DNA from: Saprospiraceae bacterium
Lineage (GTDB): Bacteria > Bacteroidota > Bacteroidia > Chitinophagales > Saprospiraceae
DNA length: 5,633 bases
NCBI GenBank assembly: GCA_022842255.1
Contig: JALHPW010000369.1
Span: 1-5,633 of the forward strand
Reading direction: 5' to 3'
Shown here: positions 1 through 5,633 of the stretch, one piece after another
Position numbering within the stretch: the stretch's first letter is position 1
Layout of the letters: each line of letters opens with the position of its first letter
Program-made: the position numbers and the translations under genes
The notes under the pieces: model-generated
The model's database searches: none
What the model was told of the DNA's origin: nothing
What the model saw: the letters and a program-made list of their open reading frames with translations, nothing else

Positions 1-437
1 TGGGCGTTTTCGTGCAAGGCACGCAGGGCAATGAAATTTACAATGCCACGGTGCGCTACGATTTCAACTACGTGAACCGTCCTGTTTCTGTATTGAATCG
101 TTGGACCGGTGCGGGCACCTCTAATTTCGAGCCGAGGGTCAACCTGCTCGACCCTAATCAAAACGCCCGCGTCAGCGACCGCTTTGTGGAAGACGGCTCC
201 TATCTGCGCTTGAAAAACATCCAATTGGGTTATTCGCTCCCAAAATCGCTCCTGAGTAAAATCAAGTTCGAAAAATTCAGGCTCTACGTTTCTGCACAAA
301 ATCTCTTCACCTTTACCCAATACTCGGGCATGGACCCAGAAATTGGTGCCTATGGTGGCCCGCTCAACGCCGGGGTGGACAGAGGCTTTTACCCACAGGC
401 TCGTGTGCTTTTGGGTGGCGTGAACGTGACGTTTTAA
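1..437 (+). CDS. SusC-family TonB-dependent outer-membrane transporter, C-terminal end (5' truncated)
   Basis: This is the last roughly 145 residues of a SusC/RagA-type receptor, the outer-membrane beta-barrel that imports oligosaccharides using TonB energy and is capped by its SusD partner. The reading frame is open from base 3 and ends at the TAA at 435-437; the gene clearly begins before the window, so the GTG at 12 is not a start. Family hallmarks visible are RFVEDGSYLRLKNIQLGYSLP-like text around 178-240, the barrel strand LYVSAQNLFTFTQYSGMDPE at about 282-341, and a final YPQARVLLGGVNVTF ending in the aromatic Phe typical of barrel termini. A SusD gene follows directly, as expected for the pair. 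Full SusC proteins are about 1,000 residues, so most of the barrel, the plug and the TonB box are outside the window. The family call is firm; the substrate is inferred from the neighbouring GH16 genes. Confidence 0.96.
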   Translation, partial: GVFVQGTQGNEIYNATVRYDFNYVNRPVSVLNRWTGAGTSNFEPRVNLLDPNQNARVSDRFVEDGSYLRLKNIQLGYSLPKSLLSKIKFEKFRLYVSAQNLFTFTQYSGMDPEIGAYGGPLNAGVDRGFYPQARVLLGGVNVTF

Positions 438-449
438 CCTAAACCTAAA

Positions 450-469
450 ACCTCATAAGTTTATGAGGT
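450..469. repeat. Short perfect palindrome between susC-like and susD-like genes
   Basis: Bases 450-458 (ACCTCATAA) and 461-469 (TTATGAGGT) are a perfect 9-bp inverted repeat separated by only GT. It sits 12 bases after the SusC stop and 17 bases before the preferred SusD start. With so short a loop, the RNA would open the innermost pairs. There is no T-run after it, so it is a poor classical terminator; it may act as an mRNA processing or attenuation point between the two cistrons. It shares an ACCTC(A/G)TA core with the palindromes at 2000-2094 and 3809-3841. Confidence 0.7.
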
Positions 470-486
470 GGAGATTAAAAAATATC

Positions 487-1998
487 ATGAAACAGCATAA
501 ACTATTCATAGTCATTATCTTGGCTGCCTTGCTCCCAAGTGCTTGCCAAAAAGACTTCCTCGACCGCAAGCCACTGGTAGGCACCACCGAGGAGAATTTT
601 TACCGCACCCAAGCGGATGCCATCGCTGCAGTGAACGCCGCGTATGCCCCCTTGCAGTTCGAAATTTCCCCTGCCGGGCACTTCCGCTGGATTTGGGGCG
701 ATATCATGTCGGACGATGCCATTAAAGGCGGTTCGGGCGACAACGATGCGAACGAACTGCTGCAACTCGAAACGTTCCGCGGTCCGACGAATACCGAAAA
801 CCTGGAAAGTGAATGGGCAGCAGATTACGAAGGAATTTACCGGGCCAATGTGGTACTGGAGCGGGTACCGGGCATCGAAATGGATGGAGCCTTAAAGACC
901 CGAATCCTGGGCGAAGCCCACTTCATCCGGGCCTGGTTTTACTACAACCTGGTTACGATGTTTGGAGGTGTACCACTCGCCGACCACGTTTTGGCGCCCA
1001 GCGAATACAACCTGCCACGCGCAGATGCATCGCAGGTGTGGGCACTGATTGAATCTGATTTGCAAACGGCAGCATCTAGTCTGCCGGTCCGCAGCGGCTA
1101 TGCACAAGAAGATTTGGGACGTATAACCAAGGGCGCGGCGCAGGCCTTGTTGGCCAAGAGCTATCTTTGGCAAAAACGCTGGGCGGAGGCAGAGGCTGTC
1201 GCGAACGAAGTCATTCAATCCAATGAATATCAATTGGTTGCGGATTACGCGAACATCTTTACCCAAGCTGGGGAAAACAATTCAGAGTCGGTATTTGAAA
1301 TCCAGTACATGAACGCATCGGGCGGCAACTGGGGTAAAAACAACGCCAATGAGGGCACGTTTACCCCGGTGTTCCAGCGCGCTCGTGGCCAGTTTGAAGG
1401 TTTTGGGTTCAATATCCCGACCGAAGATTTTGCACAGGAATTTTTCAAAGAAGGCTTTGAAGACCCTCGTTTGAAAAGTACAGTTTTCCGTGTGGGCGAT
1501 GCTATGGGCGACCGGGGTATTTTCACCAAAGACGCAACAGGTGGCTTCCCATACGATTACTATCCTAAGAAGTATTTCACCTACAAAAACGAGGACGCTC
1601 CTTTTGGCGACCCCAACCCGAATGGTGGGACCAACGACCGGGTTATCCGTTTTTCGGATGTGCTGCTGATGCATGCGGAAGCCGCTGCACAGAATGGCAA
1701 CGAACCCGGAGCCCGCACTTCCTTGAATCGGGTTCGGGCCCGCGCACGCGGCAATGCATCTGGCATTTTGCCCGATATTACGGCCTCAGGTCAAGCCTTG
1801 TTGGATGCCATTTATCGCGAACGTCGCCTCGAATTGGGTCTGGAAGGCCATCGCTTTTTTGACCTGGTGCGCACCGGACGGGCACAAACCGCCCTGGGCC
1901 CCTTGGGGTATCAGGACGGCACTCACCGCGTATTCCCTGTGCCTCAATCGCAGATACAAGCCACCAACGGCGCCATTGTTCAAAACCCAGGGTATTGA
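487..1998 (+). CDS. SusD/RagB-family outer-membrane glycan-binding lipoprotein
   Basis: SusD-like proteins sit on the SusC barrel at the cell surface, bind glycan and help deliver it into the transporter. From the ATG at 487 the protein has 503 residues, normal for the family. It begins with a lipoprotein signal peptide: basic MKQHK, a hydrophobic stretch, then a lipobox-like LPSAC with Cys20 followed by QKDFLDRKP, the usual SusD N-terminus. The N-terminal SusD-like domain spans about residues 20-220 and the C-terminal RagB/SusD domain about 260-503. Diagnostic segments are SDVLLMHAEA and, at about 446-465, RRLELGLEGHRFFDLVRTGR; the end VFPVPQSQIQ...NPGY is also typical. An in-frame ATG at 463 would add eight residues (MRWRLKNI), but it lies inside the palindrome at 450-469, whereas 487 has an A-rich leader and gives a better signal peptide. 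The gene follows the SusC end by 49 bases, so co-transcription is likely. Confidence 0.96.
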   Translation: MKQHKLFIVIILAALLPSACQKDFLDRKPLVGTTEENFYRTQADAIAAVNAAYAPLQFEISPAGHFRWIWGDIMSDDAIKGGSGDNDANELLQLETFRGPTNTENLESEWAADYEGIYRANVVLERVPGIEMDGALKTRILGEAHFIRAWFYYNLVTMFGGVPLADHVLAPSEYNLPRADASQVWALIESDLQTAASSLPVRSGYAQEDLGRITKGAAQALLAKSYLWQKRWAEAEAVANEVIQSNEYQLVADYANIFTQAGENNSESVFEIQYMNASGGNWGKNNANEGTFTPVFQRARGQFEGFGFNIPTEDFAQEFFKEGFEDPRLKSTVFRVGDAMGDRGIFTKDATGGFPYDYYPKKYFTYKNEDAPFGDPNPNGGTNDRVIRFSDVLLMHAEAAAQNGNEPGARTSLNRVRARARGNASGILPDITASGQALLDAIYRERRLELGLEGHRFFDLVRTGRAQTALGPLGYQDGTHRVFPVPQSQIQATNGAIVQNPGY

Positions 1999-1999
1999 T

Positions 2000-2094
2000 T
2001 TACGAGGTGCGAATTACGAATTACGAGGCCGTGTCGCCAAAATTCGTAATTCGCACCTCGCAATTCGTAATTCGTACCTCGTAATTCGTAATTC
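2000..2094. repeat. 21-bp-period repeat cluster in both orientations, forming alternative hairpins
   Basis: Starting two bases after the SusD stop, this cluster is made of one 21-bp unit. On the right, forward copies begin at 2041, 2062 and 2083 (AATTCGTAATTCGCACCTCG, then a version with T for C at one site, then a partial AATTCGTAATTC). On the left, 2000-2028 holds about 1.4 copies in the opposite orientation, separated by a 12-base spacer (2029-2040). This gives a perfect 20-bp inverted repeat (2003-2022 with 2041-2060, 18-base loop) and a competing perfect 18-bp one (2011-2028 with 2077-2094). The two cannot form together because they share the left arm. There is no T-run typical of an intrinsic terminator. 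It may be a dispersed intergenic repeat element that also tunes or protects the mRNA between susD and the next gene; the function is inference. Confidence 0.85.
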
Positions 2095-2131
2095 AAAACG
2101 TCCCGGAACGGGGTTTCGGGTTCCAAAATAT

Positions 2132-2962
2132 ATGAAAAAGACAATTCCTTTTTTCGCTTTTTTACTGGCATTGGCCGCTTGCACACCTTTTGAGGAGAGC
2201 GATATCGACCTGCCAGCACAACCAGCCGCCCCCATTTTTACGGCTGAATTTTTGAGCGGCGATCCCAACAGGGTCGTGGTTACCAACCTCTCTGCGGGCT
2301 TTTTTGATTTCACGTTCGATTTCCCTGGAGGCATTCCGGCCAAATCCAAACGGGCAGTGGATACCGTTTTCTACACCAATGCCGGGGATTTTGTCATCAC
2401 ATTGTTTGCATCCGGCGAAGGCGGTGGCGGGGTATCTCAAAGCAGTAAAATCGTCAACATCGCCAACGATGCCACGGCCCAATGCGACCCAATGGTCAGC
2501 CTGTTGACCGGCGATTGCGAAGCGCCTGGCAAGTGCTGGACCTTTACCCATGCAGCTGAGGCCATTCGCGTGGGCCCAACCCCTGGTTCGGAGGAATGGT
2601 ACAAGTCTCCGGTTAACGGGCTTCAGGACGCGCAGTACGACGACCAGTTTTGCTTTTATTTTGAAGGGGCAAAATTCCAATATGCCAACAATGGGCAGAC
2701 CGTTGACCCATGGGCCGGGTACGTCGCAGTGCCGTTTACGCCTCCCACCAACCAGACCTGGCTCATTACCAAAGGTACCGGCGATGGAGGAAAAGACCAA
2801 ATCATCTTGCCAGTTGGCGCTTTCATCGGCACCTGGGATTCCGGGCCCGTGTACGACATCGCCTCTTTGACAGAGACGGAGCTCGTGCTGCGTTCGCCCA
2901 TTCGAAATCAAAACGGATCTCCGGGCACAGGTTGGTTTGAATTTACTTTGGTGAAAATCTGA
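2132..2962 (+). CDS. PKD-domain surface glycan-binding lipoprotein (SusE-position SGBP)
   Basis: This 276-residue protein is probably the accessory surface glycan-binding protein of the locus. The start is the ATG at 2132, after an A-rich leader; it gives MKKTIPFFAFLLALAACTPF, a clear lipoprotein signal with lipobox LAAC and lipid Cys17. The frame is open further upstream but only through repeats and the shadow of SusD. Residues about 33-112 read as a PKD-like beta-sandwich (FTAEFLSGDPNRVVVTNLSA ... FDFPGG ... YTNAGDFVITLFASGEGG ... SKIVNI). Residues about 118-276 form a second module with WTFTHAAEAIRVGPTPGSEEWY, DDQFCFYFEG and a closing GTGWFEFTLVKI. From memory this resembles the C-terminal module of PKD-containing proteins in Bacteroidota laminarin-type PULs; I could not check that. 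Cysteines 118, 129, 135 and 174 could form disulfides. No catalytic motif is visible, so binding is more likely than hydrolysis. The next gene begins 11 bases later. Confidence 0.85.
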   Translation: MKKTIPFFAFLLALAACTPFEESDIDLPAQPAAPIFTAEFLSGDPNRVVVTNLSAGFFDFTFDFPGGIPAKSKRAVDTVFYTNAGDFVITLFASGEGGGGVSQSSKIVNIANDATAQCDPMVSLLTGDCEAPGKCWTFTHAAEAIRVGPTPGSEEWYKSPVNGLQDAQYDDQFCFYFEGAKFQYANNGQTVDPWAGYVAVPFTPPTNQTWLITKGTGDGGKDQIILPVGAFIGTWDSGPVYDIASLTETELVLRSPIRNQNGSPGTGWFEFTLVKI

Positions 2963-2973
2963 TACGCAGGAAC

Positions 2974-3798
2974 ATGGAATTTTTGTTAAAATCGCTCCTG
3001 TTGGTTTCTTTTTTTGGGGTTTCGCAAAAATGTGCCTTGCCCAAAAAGTCGGTTTCGAGTACAGAACCAAAACTGGTTTGGAGCGATGAATTCAATGTTC
3101 CCGGCTTGCCAGATAGCACCAAATGGGGGTATGACCTTGGCACTGGGTGTCCGAATATTTGTGGTTGGGGCAACAACGAACTGCAATTTTACAATGCGCG
3201 CCGAGCAGAAAACGCGCGTGTGGAAAATGGTCGGTTGCTGATCGAAGCCCATCGGGAATCCTGGCAGGACAGGGGTTATACCTCTGCCCGGTTGGTGTCG
3301 AAACACAAGGGAGATTGGACCTATGGCCGGTTTGAGGCCAGGATTAAATGCCCGGTAGGACGTGGTACCTGGGCGGCGTTTTGGATGTTGCCCACCGACT
3401 GGAAATACGGTGGCTGGCCACATAGCGGTGAGATTGACATCATGGAACATGTTGGTTTTAAACGCGATTCGGTGTTTGCCACAGCACATACCACTACCTT
3501 TACGAACAGCAGGGGCACAGAGAATACACGCGCTTTCTTCCTGCCCGATGCCGAGTCTGCTTTTCATGTCTACGCCGTTGAATGGAGGCCTGACCGTATG
3601 GATTTTTTTGTAGATGACGTCCGATTCAACACCGTCCAAAATCTGCACCAAACCACTGCAGAATGGCCTTTCGACCAACGTTTTCACCTCATTTTGAACC
3701 TCGCTGTAGGGGGCAACTGGGGTGGTGCAAAGGGAGTGGATGAAAGCATTTGGCCGCAAAAAATGGAAGTGGATTATGTTCGGGTGTATGCGTTTTAA
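2974..3798 (+). CDS. Secreted glycoside hydrolase family 16 endo-beta-glucanase (laminarinase-like)
   Basis: GH16 enzymes cut internal beta-1,3 or beta-1,4 links with retention; this one resembles laminarinases. The 274-residue protein is essentially one catalytic domain (about residues 33-274). The signature SGEIDIMEHVG places the nucleophile at Glu153, the assisting Asp155 and the acid/base Glu158, in the ExDxxE beta-bulge form. Other landmarks are LVWSDEFN at 34-41, GWGNNELQFYN at 64-74, and the C-terminal NLAVGGNWGG with MEVDYVRVYAF. Residues 1-20 are a hydrophobic export signal, but the sequence before Cys20 is VSQKC rather than a good lipobox, so anchoring is uncertain and it may be periplasmic or released. 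Cys59 and Cys63 flank a small insert just before the GWGNNE segment. The ATG at 2974, preceded by CAGGA, lies 11 bases after the previous stop, pointing to the same transcript and possibly coupled translation. Exact linkage specificity is inferred. Confidence 0.93.
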   Translation: MEFLLKSLLLVSFFGVSQKCALPKKSVSSTEPKLVWSDEFNVPGLPDSTKWGYDLGTGCPNICGWGNNELQFYNARRAENARVENGRLLIEAHRESWQDRGYTSARLVSKHKGDWTYGRFEARIKCPVGRGTWAAFWMLPTDWKYGGWPHSGEIDIMEHVGFKRDSVFATAHTTTFTNSRGTENTRAFFLPDAESAFHVYAVEWRPDRMDFFVDDVRFNTVQNLHQTTAEWPFDQRFHLILNLAVGGNWGGAKGVDESIWPQKMEVDYVRVYAF

Positions 3799-3808
3799 TA
3801 CCTATTCC

Positions 3809-3841
3809 AAACCTCGTAGGTTAAAAAAACCTACGAGGTTT
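3809..3841. terminator. Strong intergenic hairpin between the two GH16 genes (attenuator or bidirectional terminator)
   Basis: Bases 3809-3822 (AAACCTCGTAGGTT) and 3828-3841 (AACCTACGAGGTTT) are a perfect 14-bp inverted repeat around an A5 loop. It starts 10 bases after the stop of the first GH16 gene and ends 21 bases before the second GH16 start. The stem has A/T ends, with AAA at its foot on one side and TTT on the other, so it could work as a terminator in either direction, although no long T-run follows on the + strand (CATTTC). Partial read-through would lower expression of the downstream enzyme; alternatively it protects the 3' end of the upstream message. The structure is certain; the role is inferred. 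Confidence 0.65.
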
Positions 3842-3862
3842 CATTTCAAAAATTAGTGAGCC

Positions 3863-5053
3863 ATGACTTTTCTAAAAAATACTGCAGCCTTTCTTTTGAT
3901 TGGCCTTTTTGTATTCGCGGCCTGTAAAAAGGACCCCGAACCCACTCAACCGAGTCTCCCAACCCTGTCCATCGAAGACGTGACCGTGTTGGAGGGTCTG
4001 ACCAATGGTACCGTCTCCGTCAAGGTATCTCTTTCAGCCGCTTCCCAGAACAATGTACTGGTGAACTATGCTACCTTGGACAGCACGGCAAAATCCGGGC
4101 TTGATTACACCGGGAAAACGGATGGCGAACTGATTTTTTTGGCAGGCGAACTTGAAAAAAGCATCGTCGTTCCACTTAAGGGGGATGCTGTGTTGGAGCC
4201 GGACGAGAGATTCCAAATCCTGTTGCTCAACCCTGTGAATGCCACGCTCGGGCGCGCCAAGGCTACCGTAACCATCCAGAACGATGATGCGGACAACCCT
4301 TTCAACATCCCAACCACGGGTTATACCACGCCTGAAACGTATGCGGGCAAAACCCTTGTTTGGCGCGACGAATTCAACGGCAGCTCCTTGAACCTGAGCG
4401 ATTGGACCTTTGAAACCGGCGCCAGTGGCTGGGGCAACAACGAACTCCAGTATTATCGTCCTGAGAATACCATTTTTTCGGGCGGGAACCTGATTATTGA
4501 GGCCAAAAAAGAGAGTTTTGGTGGGGCCGCCTACACCTCCTCGCGCCTCATCACGAAGGGTAAAAAAGAATTCAAGTTTGGCCGAATCGATATCCGCGCG
4601 GCCTTGCCGGAAGGTCAGGGTATCTGGCCCGCACTTTGGATGTTGGGGGGCAATATTAGCACGGTCAACTGGCCGCTATGTGGCGAAATCGACATCATGG
4701 AATTGGTGGGGCACCAACCCAACCGAGTACACGGAACCGTTCACTATGGCACCAACAGTGGGCAGCACCAATACGTAGGGAACTCCACAGCGCTTGCGGG
4801 GACTGCCAAATTCAGCGATGAATTCCACGTGTTCTCCATTGTTTGGGAGCAGGATAAAATTGTATGGCTCCTCGACGACGTGCAGTTTTATCAAATCACG
4901 GCGGCGGAGATAGCCCCTTCCCCGTATCCGTTCAACCAGGACTTTTTCTTCATATTCAACATCGCGGTGGGTGGCAATTGGCCGGGCAGCCCGGATGGCA
5001 GCACCAATTTCCCACAGCGCATGATTGTGGATTACGTGCGGGTGTTTCAGTAA
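3863..5053 (+). CDS. Surface lipoprotein with Calx-beta domain fused to GH16 endo-beta-glucanase (laminarinase-like)
   Basis: This 396-residue protein is a second GH16 enzyme, differently built from its neighbour. Residues 1-20 form a lipoprotein signal ending FVFAA-Cys21, followed by KKDPEP; acidic residues just after the lipid cysteine are a known surface-export cue in Bacteroidota. Residues about 34-143 are a Calx-beta domain, with VLEG near 42-45, the SGLDYTG segment, the acidic DAVLEPDERFQILL stretch, and a closing TIQNDD; such domains usually bind calcium and act as spacers. The GH16 domain runs from about 163 to 396, beginning KTLVWRDEFNG, with GWGNNELQYY at 189-198 and GEIDIMELVG giving nucleophile Glu275, Asp277 and acid/base Glu280. 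It ends in NIAVGGNWPG and VDYVRVFQ. The start at 3863 has only a weak GTGAG upstream. It is last in the run, just before a strong terminator. Inferred role: surface endo-cleavage of a beta-1,3-glucan before SusC/SusD uptake. Confidence 0.93.
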   Translation: MTFLKNTAAFLLIGLFVFAACKKDPEPTQPSLPTLSIEDVTVLEGLTNGTVSVKVSLSAASQNNVLVNYATLDSTAKSGLDYTGKTDGELIFLAGELEKSIVVPLKGDAVLEPDERFQILLLNPVNATLGRAKATVTIQNDDADNPFNIPTTGYTTPETYAGKTLVWRDEFNGSSLNLSDWTFETGASGWGNNELQYYRPENTIFSGGNLIIEAKKESFGGAAYTSSRLITKGKKEFKFGRIDIRAALPEGQGIWPALWMLGGNISTVNWPLCGEIDIMELVGHQPNRVHGTVHYGTNSGQHQYVGNSTALAGTAKFSDEFHVFSIVWEQDKIVWLLDDVQFYQITAAEIAPSPYPFNQDFFFIFNIAVGGNWPGSPDGSTNFPQRMIVDYVRVFQ

Positions 5054-5085
5054 ACAGCACTAAACTGGCGCTTCAGCGCATGATA

Positions 5086-5136
5086 GGGCTTTGCGACAAA
5101 ATCTTGAGCGGTTTTGTTTCAAAGCCCTTTCTTTTT
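5086..5136 (+). terminator. Intrinsic terminator at the end of the PUL operon
   Basis: GGGCTTTG at 5086-5093 pairs perfectly with CAAAGCCC at 5120-5127. Above a two-base internal mismatch, ACAAAA at 5096-5101 pairs with TTTTGT at 5112-5117, leaving a 10-base loop. The stem is followed at once by a T-rich run, TTTCTTTTT (5128-5136), the classic layout of a Rho-independent terminator on the + strand. It begins 32 bases after the stop of the second GH16 gene, so it most likely ends the PUL transcript and isolates the gene that starts at 5222. Confidence 0.88.
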
Positions 5137-5221
5137 GGGGAAAGTCCGTAGCAACCATCTCAAGTCCTTATTTTGCGCTCCATTTATCACAAGACCCAAA
5201 ACAGGTTCGATTTTTACCACA
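5137..5221. other. Intergenic stretch upstream of the CoA-transferase gene
   Basis: These 85 bases should hold the promoter and leader of the gene starting at 5222, because a strong terminator precedes them. I see no convincing match to the Bacteroidota -33 TTTG / -7 TAnnTTTG promoter: TTATTTTGC near 5168-5176 is close, but its internal spacing is one base short and it has no clear -33 partner. No strong ribosome binding site is visible before the ATG. Confidence 0.4.
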
Positions 5222-5633
5222 ATGCAATACGTTTCAGCCGAACAGGCCCTTCAAATTATTCAATCCAACCAACATGTTTTTGTCCACGGAAGTGCTTGCA
5301 CCCCCGTTTTTTTACTTCAGCAATTGGCAGAACAGGCCCATCGGCTAACCAATGTAGAACTGGTGTCCATCAGTTTGTATGGGGATGTAACGGTGGACAA
5401 GCCTATTTTTCATCCCAATTTTCGCTTCAATTCCTTGTTTGTTTCGGGGAGTATCCGTCAGGCTGTAAATGAGGGACGTGCCGATTATGTACCGGTTTTT
5501 TTGAGTGAAATACCGGAATTGTTCAAACGCAGCATCATCCCGCTCGATGTGGCCCTGGTCATGGTCTCAGAACCAGATTCGCACGGTTACTGCTCTTTGG
5601 GCACATCGGTGGACATTGCCCGTTCTGCGGTCA
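5222..5633 (+). CDS. Acetyl-CoA hydrolase/transferase family protein (4-hydroxybutyrate CoA-transferase-like), N-terminal part, 3' truncated
   Basis: An open frame runs from the ATG at 5222 to the window edge (137 complete codons, no stop). It begins MQYVSAEQALQIIQSNQHVF and continues with FVHGSACTPVFLLQQLAE, ELVSISLYGD, FRFNSLFVSGSIRQAVNEGR, and ADYVPVFLSEIPELFKR. The segment VSEPDSHGYCSLGTSVD, near its end, is highly characteristic of the acetyl-CoA hydrolase/transferase N-terminal domain, the family that includes Ach1, Cat1 and 4-hydroxybutyrate CoA-transferases. These cytoplasmic enzymes move CoA between carboxylic acids or hydrolyse acyl-CoA; the catalytic Glu lies in the C-terminal half, outside the window, so the substrate cannot be told. 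There is no signal peptide. Members are usually about 430 residues or longer, so roughly a third is seen. It lies 168 bases after the last PUL gene and beyond a terminator, so it is probably an independent housekeeping gene. Confidence 0.9.
   Translation, partial: MQYVSAEQALQIIQSNQHVFVHGSACTPVFLLQQLAEQAHRLTNVELVSISLYGDVTVDKPIFHPNFRFNSLFVSGSIRQAVNEGRADYVPVFLSEIPELFKRSIIPLDVALVMVSEPDSHGYCSLGTSVDIARSAV

Noticed and set aside
2000..2094. CRISPR array
   Set aside because: The repeats are directly adjacent with a 21-bp period and no unique spacers, and copies occur in both orientations. No cas gene is present.
2105..2124. GGAAC/GTTCC inverted repeat in the SGBP leader
   Set aside because: A five-pair stem in a G/C-rich stretch is easily found by chance and shows no supporting structure.
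1754..2131. In-frame extension of the SGBP gene upstream of 2132, overlapping the end of the SusD gene
   Set aside because: The extension runs through the SusD gene in another frame and through the 21-bp repeat, which lacks stops in most frames. The ATG at 2132 gives a textbook lipoprotein signal peptide that would otherwise be internal.
2162..3070. Long minus-strand open frame (302 codons) across the SGBP gene
   Set aside because: It lies opposite a gene with a clear signal peptide and domains, its translation is rich in Cys, Arg and Pro with no recognisable motif, and it crosses two gene boundaries. It is a shadow frame.
2986..3759. Minus-strand open frame (257 codons) opposite the first GH16 gene
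   Set aside because: It is almost wholly antisense to a gene with intact GH16 catalytic motifs and shows no family signature of its own.
5068..5079. GCGCTTCAGCGC mini-hairpin before the terminator
   Set aside because: Only 4-5 pairs with a 2-4 base loop and no T-run. The larger hairpin just downstream explains termination.
5168..5176. Possible Bacteroidota -7 promoter element (TTATTTTGC)
   Set aside because: The TA to TTTG spacing is one base short of the consensus and no TTTG-type -33 element is found at the right distance.
5173..5472. Small plus-strand open frame (99 codons) overlapping the start of the CoA-transferase gene
   Set aside because: Its translation has no recognisable pattern, while the overlapping frame from 5222 has clear family motifs and runs to the window edge.

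Overview
The window looks like a piece of a Bacteroidota chromosome. The evidence is a SusC/SusD pair, lipoproteins whose cysteine is followed by charged residues (CQKD, CKKD), A-rich leaders instead of strong Shine-Dalgarno sites, and surface glycan-handling proteins. Moderate base composition and the style of the intergenic palindromes would suit a Saprospiria- or Chitinophagia-like bacterium, but the sequence does not settle the lineage.

All genes read on the + strand. Bases 1-437 are the 3' end of a SusC-type TonB-dependent transporter. 487-1998 is its SusD partner lipoprotein. 2132-2962 is a PKD-type surface glycan-binding lipoprotein. 2974-3798 is a secreted family GH16 glucanase, and 3863-5053 is a second GH16 enzyme built as a lipoprotein with a Calx-beta domain. 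A well-formed intrinsic terminator at 5086-5136 closes this run. A separate gene then starts at 5222 and runs off the window; it encodes the N-terminal part of an acetyl-CoA hydrolase/CoA-transferase family protein and has no obvious tie to glycan use.

Together the first five genes form a compact polysaccharide utilization locus (PUL). Both GH16 enzymes carry the ExDxxE catalytic signature and the WGNNELQ(F/Y)Y segment of laminarinase-like members, so the likely substrate is a beta-1,3-glucan (laminarin or mixed-linkage beta-glucan). In the inferred scheme, the surface lipoproteins bind and cut the polymer outside the cell and SusC/SusD imports the oligosaccharides. No exo-glucosidase (GH3, GH17 or GH30) or regulator is visible; these could lie upstream of the window.

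The main non-coding interest is that three of the four gaps inside the PUL hold inverted repeats sharing an ACCTC(G/A)TA core. The most elaborate, at 2000-2094, is a 21-bp-period repeat present in both orientations that can form two mutually exclusive hairpins. I found no clearly novel multi-gene system; the locus is a recognisable type with unusual intergenic structure.
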